The position numbers were made by a program, and so were the translations under genes. Shown here in pieces: positions 42,874 through 52,619 of a DNA stretch of 64,000 nucleotides. Position 1 is the stretch's first letter, and each line of letters opens with the position of its first letter. The notes beneath the pieces are model-generated. The model saw nothing but the letters and a program-made list of their open reading frames with translations, ran no database searches and was not told the origin of the DNA. This DNA is from Terriglobales bacterium (lineage in GTDB: Bacteria > Acidobacteriota > Terriglobia > Bryobacterales > Bryobacteraceae), in contig JAIXQP010000052.1 in NCBI GenBank assembly GCA_027485675.1, positions 1 through 64,000 of the forward strand, in the 5' to 3' direction.

Positions 42874-43872
42874 CTAGTGTAAGGTGTGCACTACCTTGAT
42901 TGCATCGCCCGCCGGCGCGCCGAAGGACTCAAGGGCGCGGGCCAATGGGCGCCGCTCAATCATCGGCCGCAACCAGGCCGGCTCCAAGCCCGCCAGCGTG
43001 CCGATCGCTTGCCGAAAATGCTCCGGCCCCGCGTTCACGCTGCCGGTAATGGTCCGGTTGCCCACTATCAGATCGAGGAACGGCAGACGCACCGTTTCGT
43101 TCCGCGCGCCGAGCGTCACCATCACCCCGAGCGGCTTGAGACAACCGACTGCCGCGGCCGCCAGTTCGGCCGAGCCGCACGCTTCGATCACAAGATCGGC
43201 CTCCATCCCCGGCAGCTCGGTCCGGTACCGCACGCCCCCGGTCCGGAGCAACCGCGCCCGCGGCCCGTCTTCCGGCTCCCGCGAGACCACCGTCACCTGC
43301 CACCCGCGCCGTACCCCGGCCCAGGCGGCCAGCATGCCCACCGCGCCCGCCCCCAAAACGAGCAGTTGCGACGGCTCGCCGGGGTGCAGCCGCACCGCCA
43401 CATCGCACGCCTTCTCGACGACACTCATCGGTTCCACCAGCACCGCGACATCGACGAGGCGCGGGGGGATCGCAAAGAGGTCCTCGGCCCGGTCGACGGC
43501 CCACTCGGCGCAGTAGCCATGTAAGCCGAAAATTCCGCGCTCCTGATAGGCGCCGGTGACGCACAGGTCGCGGCGGTGCCGGGCGCAGGAGGCGCACGGC
43601 GTCGGGCAGGCCCGCCGTACGGCCGGCACCACGATCGTCCCGGCGGCGAGGCCGGGTACGGAGGAGTCGGCCACCTCGGCTACCGCTTCGTGGCCCAGGA
43701 TCAACTGGGACTCACCGGATGGGGGCGCGCCGAAGGCAAACGCCGCCAGGTCGCGGTCCGTGCCGCAGGTGCCGCACTCTTGGATCCGCAGCCGGACCTC
43801 GCCGCCGGCCGGTTCCGGTACGTCTGCCAGGCGCGGGCGCCGCTCGTCGAAGTCGAGCAGCAGAGCCCGCAT
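42874..43872 (-). CDS. Zinc-dependent alcohol/sugar dehydrogenase (MDR family)
   Basis: 332 residues from ATG 43872, which overlaps the glycosyltransferase stop (TAATG). The catalytic Cys context is ECGTCGTDRDLAAFAFG, followed by LILGHEAVAEV. A structural-zinc Cys set is in RRACPTPCASCARHRRDLC, and the NAD(P) motif is LVLGAGAVGMLAAW. The pattern GTCGTDR resembles glucose 1-dehydrogenase. It would oxidise a sugar or polyol with NAD(P)+. A longer frame from 43941 overlaps the neighbour and is rejected. Confidence 0.82.
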   Translation of the reverse strand: MRALLLDFDERRPRLADVPEPAGGEVRLRIQECGTCGTDRDLAAFAFGAPPSGESQLILGHEAVAEVADSSVPGLAAGTIVVPAVRRACPTPCASCARHRRDLCVTGAYQERGIFGLHGYCAEWAVDRAEDLFAIPPRLVDVAVLVEPMSVVEKACDVAVRLHPGEPSQLLVLGAGAVGMLAAWAGVRRGWQVTVVSREPEDGPRARLLRTGGVRYRTELPGMEADLVIEACGSAELAAAAVGCLKPLGVMVTLGARNETVRLPFLDLIVGNRTITGSVNAGPEHFRQAIGTLAGLEPAWLRPMIERRPLARALESFGAPAGDAIKVVHTLH

Positions 43873-45278
43873 TAACGCTTCTTGCCCACGGCAATCAGGC
43901 TCAAGCCGGGAAGCGGGATCAACCGGTCGAGCAGGCGCCAAACCCAGACGGTCTTATCAAAGAGCTTCAACGTGATCCGGGAGATGCGGCGGCTGCCGAG
44001 CAGACGGGAGTTAATCCACCAGGGCAAGGTGGCCACGCGGTTGTACGTCTCGAGCGAAACGACCTCCAGGCCGACCTCTTCAAACAATTTGGTGATGTCC
44101 GCCCGGCTGAAGCGGCGGAGGTGACCCAGCTCTTTATCGAGGGAACCATACAGGCCCGGTCCGTGCGGCACCAGCGCGACCAACCGCCCGCCCGGCGCCA
44201 TCTTGTCCACCAGCCGACGCAGCACCGCGGCGGGGTCCGCCACTCGCTCGAGGCTGTTGAGCACGAGCGCCGTGTCAAACCCAGCGGGCAACTGGCCGTA
44301 GGCCGCCGGCTCCTCAATCCGCAAATCAAAAACCTGCACGCTGGGCGTTTTCAGGAAGCGGTTGCGCAGCGCATGGAGGTAAACCGCCTCGCTCTCACAG
44401 GCGTAGTAGGAGAGCTTCCGGCCCATCAGCCGTCCTGTGAAGTCGCCGATACCGGCGTCCAACTCGACGATCCGGTCGCCGAGATGCGGGCGCAGCAGCG
44501 CCGTCGCCCAGGCGATGTATTGCGGGGTGCCGGTCAGAGTGTTCAAATGCTGACGGCCATAGTTCTCTGCGTAGAGATCATCGACCAGCCAGAAGTAGAG
44601 GATCACCCCCAGCGCCTTCACGCCGTCCTTCCAACCGATCTTTTTGCCCTCTTCGAAGGTGCGGCCGTGGTAGCTGATCGGCACCTCGTACACGCGGAGC
44701 TTCCGCTTCGAGGTCTTCATCGTGATCTCCGGCTCAAAGCCGAAGCGGTCCGACCGGATGGGGATGCTCTTGAGCAGGTCCGTGCGGAACACCTTGTAAC
44801 AGGTCTCGATATCGGTGCAGTGCAGATCCGAGAACATGTTGCAGATCAACGTGATCGTGTGATTGATCATCGAGTGCCAGAATCGCAGTACCCGCCGCTG
44901 CTCGCCGGCCATGTAGCGGGAGCCAAACACCGCATCGGCCCGGCCTTCGAGCAGTGGTTTCACCAGTGCCGGATACTCCGAGGGATCGTACTCGAGGTCG
45001 GCGTCCTGCACGAGCACAAAATCGCCCGTCGCCATGCCCAACGCCGTCCGAATCGCCGCGCCTTTGCCTTCGTTTTTCGGCTTGCGATAGAGCCGGATGT
45101 CCGGATGCTCGGCGACGAACTTATCCAGGATCTCCCCAGTGCCGTCCGTCGAGCAGTCATCAACGAGAATGATCTCCCGTTGCAATCCCTCAGGAAGCGG
45201 GGCTTCCAATACCTTCGCTAAACTCGCCAGAACGACCGTGCGCTCATTGTAGACTGGCACCAGAATCGAAAGAAGCAT
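43872..45278 (-). CDS. GT2 glycosyltransferase fused to a SAM methyltransferase
   Basis: 468 residues. Residues 1-235 are a DPM1/GtrB-type GT2 domain (SILVPVYNERTVVLASL, IILVDDCSTDGTGEILD, VLVQDADLEYDPSEYP, AVFGSRYMAG). Residues about 260-460 are a class I methyltransferase-like domain (DRIVELDAGIGDFTGRL, FDTALVLNSLERVADPAAV, MAPGGRLVALVPHGPGLYG). The motif-I Gly pattern (DAGIG) is typical. A fused enzyme of this kind could make a polyprenyl-phosphate sugar and methylate the lipid-linked product. It is the first gene of the six-gene operon, just downstream of tRNA-Gly. Confidence 0.85.
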   Translation of the reverse strand: MLLSILVPVYNERTVVLASLAKVLEAPLPEGLQREIILVDDCSTDGTGEILDKFVAEHPDIRLYRKPKNEGKGAAIRTALGMATGDFVLVQDADLEYDPSEYPALVKPLLEGRADAVFGSRYMAGEQRRVLRFWHSMINHTITLICNMFSDLHCTDIETCYKVFRTDLLKSIPIRSDRFGFEPEITMKTSKRKLRVYEVPISYHGRTFEEGKKIGWKDGVKALGVILYFWLVDDLYAENYGRQHLNTLTGTPQYIAWATALLRPHLGDRIVELDAGIGDFTGRLMGRKLSYYACESEAVYLHALRNRFLKTPSVQVFDLRIEEPAAYGQLPAGFDTALVLNSLERVADPAAVLRRLVDKMAPGGRLVALVPHGPGLYGSLDKELGHLRRFSRADITKLFEEVGLEVVSLETYNRVATLPWWINSRLLGSRRISRITLKLFDKTVWVWRLLDRLIPLPGLSLIAVGKKR

Positions 45279-45331
45279 AATAGTTAGGCCGGTCTATCGA
45301 CTCAAGGAAAACCAGACTGGGAGAGAGGAGA

Positions 45332-45406
45332 TGGAGCGGGAGACGAGATTCGAACTCGCAACCAACAGCTTGGAAGGCTGTGACTCTACCATTGAGTTAC
45401 CCCCGC
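45332..45406 (-). tRNA. tRNA-Gly (anticodon TCC)
   Basis: 75 bases including an encoded CCA (TGG at 45332-45334 on plus). The acceptor stem GCGGGGG pairs with CTCCCGC (one G-U), the anticodon loop is CTTCCAA (anticodon at 45372-45374 on plus), and the T-loop is TTCGAAT. All arms fold. It lies between the GT2-methyltransferase gene and the polyprenyl glycosylphosphotransferase. Confidence 0.97.
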
Positions 45407-45453
45407 TCATGTGAGGCTCTTTCAGTCTAACGACTCGGCGGCTCCAGGTCAAT

Positions 45454-46842
45454 CTATTGGGCTCCTCGTCCAAGCACTACCGTTTTCAGCGTGTTGAGGA
45501 CGATATAGGCGTCCAATGAGGGCGAGATGTGCTTAATGTAGTACAAATCATACTCCAACTTGGTGATCGTGTCCTCGACCGTATCCCCGTATTTATGGTT
45601 GATCTGCGCCCAGCCGGTAATCCCAGGCTTGACGAAATGACGCTGCCGGTAGAACGGAATCTTTTCTGACAGCGCCTTGACAAACTCCGGACGCTCCGGG
45701 CGGGGGCCCACGAAGCTCATCTCTCCCTTGAGCACATTGAAAAACTGCGGGAGTTCATCCAACCGGAACAGGCGCAGGTAACGGCCGATCGGGGTAATTC
45801 GCGGATCGTTCTTCTTGGCCCAGACCGCCCCGGTGCGCGCTTCGGCATCGGCGTACATCGACCGGAATTTCAGAACCGTGAAGGGGACATCGTTGAGCCC
45901 AACGCGCGTCTGCCGGTGCAGGATGGGTCCCTTCGAACTGACGCGCACGAGGATCGCGACAATCACCATCACCGGCGACAGGACGATCAATCCGATGAGG
46001 GCCAGCAGCCACGAGTAGATGGCCTGCACCGCGACACTGCTCGGCGCCGGGCCCAGTTCGCTCGAGAAAATCAGCTGCGACGGCCGCAGGTCCCGGGTGG
46101 AGACGCGGCCAAACGTCGACTCATACAGCACCGATCCCTCCACCACGAGAATTCCCGAAAGCCGCAAGTCCAGCAACTCATAAACCGGCATCCGCGCCCG
46201 GCGCTCCGACATGCCGACGACAATCCGGTCCGGCTTCAACTCCCCCGCCACCCGGCGAAGGTCGTCGACGCCCCCGAGTTTGGGAACCGCACCGCCAAAC
46301 GGATCTCCGTCGCTGTCCTCGAGGTAGCCGATCACCTGCAGACCCAGCTCGGGCCGATTCGCGATCCGTTCGGAGATTTCCACCAGAACGCTCGAGCCCC
46401 CCACAAAAAGGATCTTCACCTGCCCCAAAGCCGAAAGCGCCAACCGCAGGAACGCCAGGCGCCACGCCGGCAGCAGGACCAGCATCAGTAGCGCGCCGTA
46501 GATCATCACCCAGCGCGAAAGCATCCACTCGGGGTTTACATAAGTGAGGAGCGCCTGGAACAGGAAGCTGATCCCGATCGCCATCGAGACCTGCTGTAGC
46601 AGCAGCATGCGGCTGCGCACCCGCAGGTTGTTGTACAAATCCTGAAAGTACAGGCCGCTCATCATACTGAACACAACGAACGACATCCGCGTCAGGCCGC
46701 CCTGGTCGATCAGGTAGAACTCCGGATCGAGATCCGTCACCCAAACCGATACCAGAACGAGACAGAACAGAATCAACGCCGCTTCCGAGATCAACAGCGC
46801 AAGCATGCTGGCGGGAAAAAAGACTCGGAATATGCGGATCAT
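45454..46842 (-). CDS. Polyprenyl glycosylphosphotransferase (WcaJ/EpsB type)
   Basis: 462 residues. The N-terminal half has four or five hydrophobic helices and a CoA-binding-like region (ILFVGGSSVLVEISERI, VIGYLEDSDGDPFGG). The C-terminal catalytic domain has the bacterial sugar-transferase motifs KGPILHRQTRVGLNDVPFTV, KFRSMYADAE, LRLFRLDELPQFFNVLKGEM, FVGPRPERPEF and KPGITGWAQIN. It transfers a sugar-1-phosphate to undecaprenyl phosphate to start exopolysaccharide repeat assembly. The organisation fits TIGR03013-like enzymes. It is separated from the glycan operon by the tRNA. Confidence 0.92.
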   Translation of the reverse strand: MIRIFRVFFPASMLALLISEAALILFCLVLVSVWVTDLDPEFYLIDQGGLTRMSFVVFSMMSGLYFQDLYNNLRVRSRMLLLQQVSMAIGISFLFQALLTYVNPEWMLSRWVMIYGALLMLVLLPAWRLAFLRLALSALGQVKILFVGGSSVLVEISERIANRPELGLQVIGYLEDSDGDPFGGAVPKLGGVDDLRRVAGELKPDRIVVGMSERRARMPVYELLDLRLSGILVVEGSVLYESTFGRVSTRDLRPSQLIFSSELGPAPSSVAVQAIYSWLLALIGLIVLSPVMVIVAILVRVSSKGPILHRQTRVGLNDVPFTVLKFRSMYADAEARTGAVWAKKNDPRITPIGRYLRLFRLDELPQFFNVLKGEMSFVGPRPERPEFVKALSEKIPFYRQRHFVKPGITGWAQINHKYGDTVEDTITKLEYDLYYIKHISPSLDAYIVLNTLKTVVLGRGAQ

Positions 46843-47111
46843 CAGGCGAGGAAAAAGATCGTCACAACGAAAACGATGGGCAGCTCAGGCAGGCCAGGAA
46901 CAACGTCCGACCTTGGAGTATACCGAAGTTGGGGTACTACTCTTTACTCCCCAATGGGAAATATCGACCGAATTGGGAAAGTTCATTAGGGCGATTCAAT
47001 TCTGCGAATTCCCTCTGCATCGATTGCGAATGTCTCAGCATCCATTGTAGCGGACGGAATCCCGACCGAAAATAGCCGGATTTAAGTTGTTCAATTTGCT
47101 GGCCCGGAAAC
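46843..47111. other. Divergent intergenic region between the sugar transferase and isc operons
   Basis: I see no gene in this stretch. A TATACT (46917-46922, minus strand) about 75 bases before the sugar-transferase start is a possible -10 for that gene. A TTGGGG...CCCCAA inverted repeat (46929-46934 with 46949-46954) lies just upstream of it and could be an operator. Confidence 0.4.
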
Positions 47112-47140
47112 TTGACACGCTCCCTCCCGCTGGCTAAACT
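47112..47140 (+). promoter_or_regulatory. Sigma-70-type promoter of the isc operon
   Basis: TTGACA (47112-47117), a 17-base spacer and TAAACT (47135-47140) make the best housekeeping promoter in the window, 35 bases before the iscR start. A transcription start near 47147 leaves a leader of about 30 bases. IscR-like proteins usually autoregulate such promoters; I cannot define the operator. Confidence 0.75.
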
Positions 47141-47175
47141 GGAAACGTGGACTGATTTAGTCGCACATCAATCTC

Positions 47176-47649
47176 ATGCTGAAGCTGACCAAAAAGGCCG
47201 ATTATGGACTCATCGCGATGCGGCACCTGACCGCCGTCCGGCCGCGGTCGGCCAGCGCGAAAGAAATCGCCGATCATTATGGCCTCCCGGCCCCGGTTCT
47301 TGCGAAAATTCTGCAGACTTTGGTTCGCGGCGGCTATTTGACCTCTGAGCACGGCTCAAACGGCGGATATCGCCTCAGCCGCGCGCCGGAGGAGATCACC
47401 GCTTTTGACATTGTCCGGACGATCGATGGCCCCATCTTCCTGACCTCCTGCTTTACGGAGAACGGGGACTGCGAGCATCACAAAAAATGCTCCATTCGCG
47501 ACCCCCTGCGCCGCATCCATGAGGGCATTATCGCCCTGCTGACCAAGATGACGATGACGGAACTCGCCACCGACTCCGATGCTGCGTCCTCCGTTGTCCC
47601 CGCTGCCTTAATTGGCGGCGCCTCCTTAACCGTTTTGAATCGCCAGTAA
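47176..47649 (+). CDS. iscR: Rrf2-family iron-sulfur regulator
   Basis: 157 residues. An N-terminal winged helix ([36 protein letters not shown]) is followed by three conserved Cys at 92, 99 and 105 ([18 protein letters not shown]) that would hold an Fe-S cluster; spacing 7 and 6, close to IscR (6 and 6). As the first gene of the isc operon it probably represses it when the cluster is loaded. The 30-residue C-terminal tail is hydrophobic and unlike IscR of E. coli. Confidence 0.9.
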   Translation: MLKLTKKADYGLIAMRHLTAVRPRSASAKEIADHYGLPAPVLAKILQTLVRGGYLTSEHGSNGGYRLSRAPEEITAFDIVRTIDGPIFLTSCFTENGDCEHHKKCSIRDPLRRIHEGIIALLTKMTMTELATDSDAASSVVPAALIGGASLTVLNRQ

Positions 47650-47651
47650 CC

Positions 47652-48863
47652 ATGAAACCAATCTATTTCGACAACCACGCCACCACGCAGTTGGATCCTC
47701 GCGTTCTGCAGGCCATGCTGCCGTACTTCACTGAGCATTTCGGGAATGCGGCCAGCCGCAATCATGCCTATGGCTGGGAAGCGGAAGAAGCCGTTGAAAA
47801 GTCCCGGCGTCAAATCGCTTCGCTGATCGGGGCTAACGCCAAGGAAATCGTCTTTACGAGCGGCGCCACCGAATCGAATAACCTCGCCATCAAGGGCGTC
47901 GCCGAGATGTATGCCGAGAAGGGCAACCACATCATCACGGCCGCCACCGAGCACAAGGCCGTGCTCGATACCTGCAAGCACCTTGAAAAGAAGGGCTGTC
48001 GGGTGACTTACCTCCCCGTGATGGGCGATGGGCGCATTGACCTCGACATGTTGCGCGACGCGATCACCGACAAGACGATCCTGATCAGCATCATGTACGC
48101 CAACAACGAGATCGGCGTCGTGCAGCCGATTGCCGAGATCGGCAAGCTCGCCAAGGAGCGCGGCGTTCTGTTCCACACCGATGCCGTGCAGGCCGTGGGC
48201 AAGATTCCCGTCAACGTGCTTGCGGACAATGTGGACCTGATGTCGATCACCGGCCATAAGATGTACGGACCGAAGGGCGTGGGCGCCCTGTACGTGCGCC
48301 GCAAATCGCCGCGGGTGCAGTTGACCGCTCAGATGGACGGTGGCGGGCACGAGCGCGGCATGCGTTCGGGCACACTGAACGTCCCGGGTATCGTCGGCCT
48401 CGGCGAGGCTTGCGCAATTGCCCAGGCGGAGATGCCGGAAGAGTCCAAGCGGCTGCAGGCGATGCGGGACCGGTTGCGCGCCAAGTTTGAGTCGGCCCTC
48501 GATGAGGTGTTCATCAACGGTTCGATGGAGCACCGGCTGCCGCACAACCTCAATATGAGCTTTGCCTATGTCGAAGGCGAGAGCCTGCTGATGGGCATCG
48601 ACGACATCGCGGTCAGCTCCGGCTCGGCCTGCACGTCGGCCACACTCGAACCCAGCTATGTGCTCAAGGCCCTCGGCTTGGGCGACGATATGGCGCACAC
48701 CTCGATTCGCTTCGGCCTCGGCCGCTTCAATACCGACGCCGAAATCGACTATGTCGCCGACAAACTGATTTCTGTTGTGCAGAAACTGCGCGAACTTTCG
48801 CCGCTCTACGAGATGGTGAAAGAAGGCATTGACTTAAGCAAGGTCCAGTGGACCGCTCATTAA
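47652..48863 (+). CDS. iscS: Cysteine desulfurase
   Basis: 403 residues, the IscS length. It is PLP-dependent; the Schiff-base Lys203 lies in [12 protein letters not shown] and the persulfide-carrying Cys327 in [18 protein letters not shown]. The N-terminal [14 protein letters not shown] is typical. It supplies sulfur to IscU. It starts 2 bases after the iscR stop. Confidence 0.96.
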   Translation: MKPIYFDNHATTQLDPRVLQAMLPYFTEHFGNAASRNHAYGWEAEEAVEKSRRQIASLIGANAKEIVFTSGATESNNLAIKGVAEMYAEKGNHIITAATEHKAVLDTCKHLEKKGCRVTYLPVMGDGRIDLDMLRDAITDKTILISIMYANNEIGVVQPIAEIGKLAKERGVLFHTDAVQAVGKIPVNVLADNVDLMSITGHKMYGPKGVGALYVRRKSPRVQLTAQMDGGGHERGMRSGTLNVPGIVGLGEACAIAQAEMPEESKRLQAMRDRLRAKFESALDEVFINGSMEHRLPHNLNMSFAYVEGESLLMGIDDIAVSSGSACTSATLEPSYVLKALGLGDDMAHTSIRFGLGRFNTDAEIDYVADKLISVVQKLRELSPLYEMVKEGIDLSKVQWTAH

Positions 48864-48878
48864 TTCCAGGAGACTATC

Positions 48879-49292
48879 ATGGCCTATTCCAATAAAGTAC
48901 TTGATCACTACAACCACCCGCGGAACGTGGGTTCCCTGGACAAGAATGACTCCCATGTCGGCACCGGCATGGTGGGCGCGCCGGAATGCGGCGACGTCAT
49001 GAAGCTCCAGATTAAGGTCAACCCCGAGACGGGCGTCATTGACGATGCCAAGTTCAAGACCTTCGGCTGCGGCTCCGCCATTGCCAGCTCCTCGCTGGCT
49101 ACCGAATGGCTGAAGGGCAAGACCGTCGATGAAGCTCTGGCGATCAAGAACACCGACATTGTGAACGAACTGGCACTGCCGCCGGTGAAGATTCACTGCT
49201 CGGTGCTCGCCGAAGACGCCATCAAGGCCGCCATCAACGATTACAAGGTCAAGCAGGGCGCTGATGTCTCGTCGCTGGTGCAGGCTCACTAA
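48879..49292 (+). CDS. iscU: Iron-sulfur cluster scaffold protein
   Basis: 137 residues. Scaffold Cys37 (PECGDVMK, with Asp39), Cys64 (KTFGCGSAIASSS) and Cys107 (KIHCSVLAEDA) are in place. LPPVK at 100-104 is the HscA recognition motif, so the HscA/HscB chaperones encoded downstream act on this copy. GGAG lies 10 bases upstream of the ATG. Assembles [2Fe-2S] clusters with IscS. Confidence 0.96.
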   Translation: MAYSNKVLDHYNHPRNVGSLDKNDSHVGTGMVGAPECGDVMKLQIKVNPETGVIDDAKFKTFGCGSAIASSSLATEWLKGKTVDEALAIKNTDIVNELALPPVKIHCSVLAEDAIKAAINDYKVKQGADVSSLVQAH

Positions 49293-49295
49293 CTT

Positions 49296-49616
49296 ATGAT
49301 TGAAGTTACTCCCAAAGCGGTCTCCAAGATTCGCCAGGCTTTTGAAAAGCAGGGTGTGCAGGGCGGGCTGCGGCTCGGCGTGCTGGGCGGCGGCTGCTCC
49401 GGGCTGAGCTATCAGTTCAAATTCGATACCAAACCCCGGCCCACGGATAAGGTCTTCGACTACGACGGCGTGCAGGTCTTCGTCGACCCGAAGAGCTTTA
49501 TCTACCTGGATGGTATGACGCTCGACTACCACGAGAGTCTCATGCAGTCCGGATTTGAGTTTCACAATCCGAACGCCAAAAAGGCGTGCGGCTGTGGCAC
49601 CTCCTTCACGGCATGA
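49296..49616 (+). CDS. iscA: A-type iron-sulfur carrier
   Basis: 106 residues. HesB/IscA domain with the three conserved Cys in GGGCSGLSYQF and ACGCGTSF. It carries or transfers clusters to apoproteins. The gene sits between iscU and hscB as in proteobacterial isc operons; 3 bases after iscU, and its stop overlaps hscB by ATGA. Confidence 0.93.
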   Translation: MIEVTPKAVSKIRQAFEKQGVQGGLRLGVLGGGCSGLSYQFKFDTKPRPTDKVFDYDGVQVFVDPKSFIYLDGMTLDYHESLMQSGFEFHNPNAKKACGCGTSFTA

Positions 49617-50155
49617 ACTCGCTACCCTCCGATTACTACTCGGTATTCGGAATTGCTCCTACCTTGGCGCTGGATCTCCCGGAGCTTCAGCGCCAATTCT
49701 ATGTTCTGAGTAAGCAATTCCATCCGGACCGGTTCGCCCGGGCCTCGGCGCCTGAACAGCAGTACGCGCTGGACTTCACAAGCCTGCTGAACGACGCCTG
49801 GCGGGTGTTGCGGGATCCGGTCTCCCGCGCCGAGTACCTATTAAAGCAGCAGGGTCTCGAGCCGGGGGATAGCCGGACGAATCCGCCGCCGCCGGAACTG
49901 CTCGAAGAGGTCTTCGAACTCAATATGGCCCTCGAAGAGCTCCGCGCCGGGGACGGCGACGCCCGCGGCCCCATTGCCGAGGCCTTGGACCGGTTCCTCG
50001 CCATGCGGGACCAGCTCGATCGGGACCGTGAGGCGCTGTTCGTTCGCTACGACGCCCAACGCGACGCCGCCACGCTCGGCGATCTACGGGCCCTTCTCAA
50101 CCGGCGCCGCTACATCGAAAATCTCGTTCGGGACGCCCAGCAAGCTCTCTCCTAA
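49613..50155 (+). CDS. hscB: J-domain co-chaperone HscB
   Basis: 180 residues from ATG 49613, overlapping the iscA stop. The J-domain has the HPDRFAR motif (HPD), and the C-terminal helical domain (about 80-180, with EVFELNMALEELRAG and LLNRRRYIENLVRD) binds IscU in known HscB proteins. It stimulates HscA ATPase. Confidence 0.93.
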   Translation: MNSLPSDYYSVFGIAPTLALDLPELQRQFYVLSKQFHPDRFARASAPEQQYALDFTSLLNDAWRVLRDPVSRAEYLLKQQGLEPGDSRTNPPPPELLEEVFELNMALEELRAGDGDARGPIAEALDRFLAMRDQLDRDREALFVRYDAQRDAATLGDLRALLNRRRYIENLVRDAQQALS

Positions 50156-50161
50156 ACCGTC

Positions 50162-52024
50162 ATGTCAGTTCTCCAAATCGACTTCGGCGACGACTCGCCA
50201 ACCTCTGCGCCCCGTGTCGTGGGCATCGATCTCGGCACTACGAATTCCCTGGTTGCCTATCTGGACCTCACGGCTCCCAAAGTGATCCCGGGCGCCGATG
50301 GCTCCCCCTTGGTTCCAAGCATCGTCCACTTCCCCGCCAGCGGAGAGCCCGTTGTGGGCGCCGCGGCGCAGCAGGCGCTGTTGACCGATCCGCACAACAC
50401 CGTCTATTCGGCCAAACGGCTGATGGGCCGTGGGGCGGCGGATGTCGCCGGCGAGCTTTCGCTGCTTCCCTTCTCTCTGGCGGCCGGCAGCGAAAGCGTC
50501 ATCCGTCTCGCCGTCGGCGGGCGGGAAGTGACGCCGCCCGAGGTGGGCGCCTACGTTCTCCGCCAACTCAAGCAGAACGCCGAAGCGGTTCTGGGCGAGC
50601 CCGTCACGCAGGCGGTGATCACCGTTCCGGCCTACTTCAATGACGCGCAACGGCAGGCGACAAAGGACGCAGGCCGCATCGCGGGGCTGGAGGTGCTCCG
50701 GCTCGTCAACGAGCCGACGGCAGCGGCGCTCGCCTATGGCCTCGACAAGCGGCAGAACGGGACCATCGCGGTGTACGACTTCGGCGGCGGCACGTTTGAC
50801 ATCTCAATCCTGAAGCTGCAGGAAGGCCTGTTTGAAGTTCTGGCCACCAACGGCGATACGCATCTGGGCGGCGACGATATCGACAACCTGCTGCTGCGGG
50901 TGGCTCTTGAAGATATCGCCAGCGAGTGGGGCCGCGATCTCAGCGCGGACAACGAAGCCATTCAACGGCTGCGCCGGGCCGTCATTGACGCTAAGCACGA
51001 GCTCTCCACGCTGCCGGCCACCACGATCGCCTTCGATTACGACGGCCGCGAGTACCGCCGCCATCTGCCGCGGGAGGTCTTCGACAAGTTGATCACCCCC
51101 ATCATCGACCGGACGCTCGGCCCTTGCCGCTCCTGCCTGGCCGATGCGGGACTGACGCCGGAGCAGATCGATGAGGTCGTGCTGGTGGGCGGCTCGACGC
51201 GCATTCCGCTGGTACGCCAGGCGGTGCGCGCACTGTTTAAAGCCGAGCCGCATACGGAATTGAACCCGGATGAAGTGGTGGCGCTGGGGGCGGCGGTGCA
51301 GGCCGGGATTCTGTCGGGTGAAGTGGAGGATCAACTCCTCCTCGACGTCACCCCGCTCTCGCTCGGCATTGAGACCATGGGCGGCGTGGTGAGTAAGCTG
51401 ATCCTGCGGAATTCCACCATTCCCGCCTCGGCCACCGAGCAGTTCACCACTGCCGTCGATGGCCAGCGCAACGTGCTGATCCATGTGCTGCAGGGCGAGC
51501 GGGAGTTGGCCAAGGATTGCCGATCGCTGGCCCGTTTCGACCTCAAAGACATCGACCCGGTGATGGCGGGCATGGCGCGCATCGAGGTCCGGTTCCTGAT
51601 TGACGCCAATGGCATTCTGAACGTGTCGGCGAAGGATCTGCGAACCGGTAAAGAGCAGTCGGTGGAGATCAAGCCCAGCTACGGGTTAACCGATGAGCAG
51701 GTTGAGGCGATGATCCTCGAAAGCTTCGACAAGGCCGAAGAGGACTTCAAAGAGCGGCAAGTGCGGGAGACCCGGGTGGAAGCCGATCGGGTGCTGGCGG
51801 CCGTCGAGAAGGCCAAGCAGAGCGATGCCTGGTTCGAGCTGCCCGCTTCCGAACAGGCCGGCATCGACCAGGCGCTGAACGAATTGCTGTTGAGCTACCA
51901 CGGAGACGATTACGTGCTGATTCAGAGTAAGATGGAAGCACTCGATCACGCATCCCGTGGTTTGGCTGAAACCATGATGAATAGCGCCGTCCGCGGCGCC
52001 CTCAAAGGGACCAAAATCGAATGA
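50162..52024 (+). CDS. hscA: Hsp70-type chaperone HscA
   Basis: 620 residues. The ATPase domain has [30 protein letters not shown] and [14 protein letters not shown]. The substrate-binding domain follows from about 395 ([20 protein letters not shown]). The length matches HscA rather than the 640-residue DnaK. It promotes cluster release from IscU via LPPVK. Six bases separate it from hscB. Confidence 0.95.
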   Translation: MSVLQIDFGDDSPTSAPRVVGIDLGTTNSLVAYLDLTAPKVIPGADGSPLVPSIVHFPASGEPVVGAAAQQALLTDPHNTVYSAKRLMGRGAADVAGELSLLPFSLAAGSESVIRLAVGGREVTPPEVGAYVLRQLKQNAEAVLGEPVTQAVITVPAYFNDAQRQATKDAGRIAGLEVLRLVNEPTAAALAYGLDKRQNGTIAVYDFGGGTFDISILKLQEGLFEVLATNGDTHLGGDDIDNLLLRVALEDIASEWGRDLSADNEAIQRLRRAVIDAKHELSTLPATTIAFDYDGREYRRHLPREVFDKLITPIIDRTLGPCRSCLADAGLTPEQIDEVVLVGGSTRIPLVRQAVRALFKAEPHTELNPDEVVALGAAVQAGILSGEVEDQLLLDVTPLSLGIETMGGVVSKLILRNSTIPASATEQFTTAVDGQRNVLIHVLQGERELAKDCRSLARFDLKDIDPVMAGMARIEVRFLIDANGILNVSAKDLRTGKEQSVEIKPSYGLTDEQVEAMILESFDKAEEDFKERQVRETRVEADRVLAAVEKAKQSDAWFELPASEQAGIDQALNELLLSYHGDDYVLIQSKMEALDHASRGLAETMMNSAVRGALKGTKIE

Positions 52025-52236
52025 AAAAACTCTCCTGGCAGGATTTTGAAGACATCGGTCTCGCCCTGCTCGACGCCCACCCCGACGTCGACCCGCTACA
52101 GGTGCGCTTTACCGATCTCCGCGAATGGGTACTGGCGCTGCCGGACTTCGCCGACGACCCCATGAAATCGAATGAAGGCAAGCTCGAAGCGATTCAGATG
52201 GCGTGGTATGAAGAATGGAAAGATAATCAAGACTAG
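52021..52236 (+). CDS. iscX: IscX (YfhJ) regulator of iron-sulfur assembly
   Basis: 71 residues, starting with ATG in the overlap ATGA with hscA. The helical pattern [20 protein letters not shown] and acidic C-terminus ([14 protein letters not shown]) fit IscX, an iron-dependent modulator of IscS. A ferredoxin (fdx), usually between hscA and iscX, is missing. Confidence 0.93.
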   Translation: MKKLSWQDFEDIGLALLDAHPDVDPLQVRFTDLREWVLALPDFADDPMKSNEGKLEAIQMAWYEEWKDNQD

Positions 52237-52251
52237 ACTAGTTGCATAGAA

Positions 52252-52617
52252 ATGCCCCGTCTGCTGTTCTGTTGGCTCTTTTGCGCCGTCTCCCTGCTTT
52301 CCGCTTCGGTGGAAGGCAAGTGGGAGATGTTGTCGCTGGAGGACGACAATAAAGGACAGCGGTTGGGTACGGTGGTGTTCGGGCAGAAGTCGGCTGATGT
52401 CGTGCTGGCCGATGGCACCAGGATTACGCTCAACTACACCCTTTCCAATGGATACCTGGCCGGGGATTCAACGGCCGCGGGCAAAAAGGTGATCTCGATT
52501 CTGCGCGGCCGGTTCGACGACCGCCGGGACAGCTTGACGATGGCCCTCATCATCCGTTTTCTCGACAATACGGGCACCAACCGCTCGTTAAAAGTGAACG
52601 CTGCCCGGCTCCCCTAA
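52252..52617 (+). CDS. Small secreted protein, unknown
   Basis: 121 residues with a signal peptide (about 1-19, LFCWLFCAVSLLSAS). The mature part is beta-rich, with GKWEMLSLEDDNKGQRLGTV and GRFDDRRDSLTMAL; it could be a small lipocalin-like or beta-barrel protein. I do not recognise it. It follows iscX by 15 bases, so it may be co-transcribed with the isc operon. Confidence 0.7.
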   Translation: MPRLLFCWLFCAVSLLSASVEGKWEMLSLEDDNKGQRLGTVVFGQKSADVVLADGTRITLNYTLSNGYLAGDSTAAGKKVISILRGRFDDRRDSLTMALIIRFLDNTGTNRSLKVNAARLP

Positions 52618-52619
52618 CG

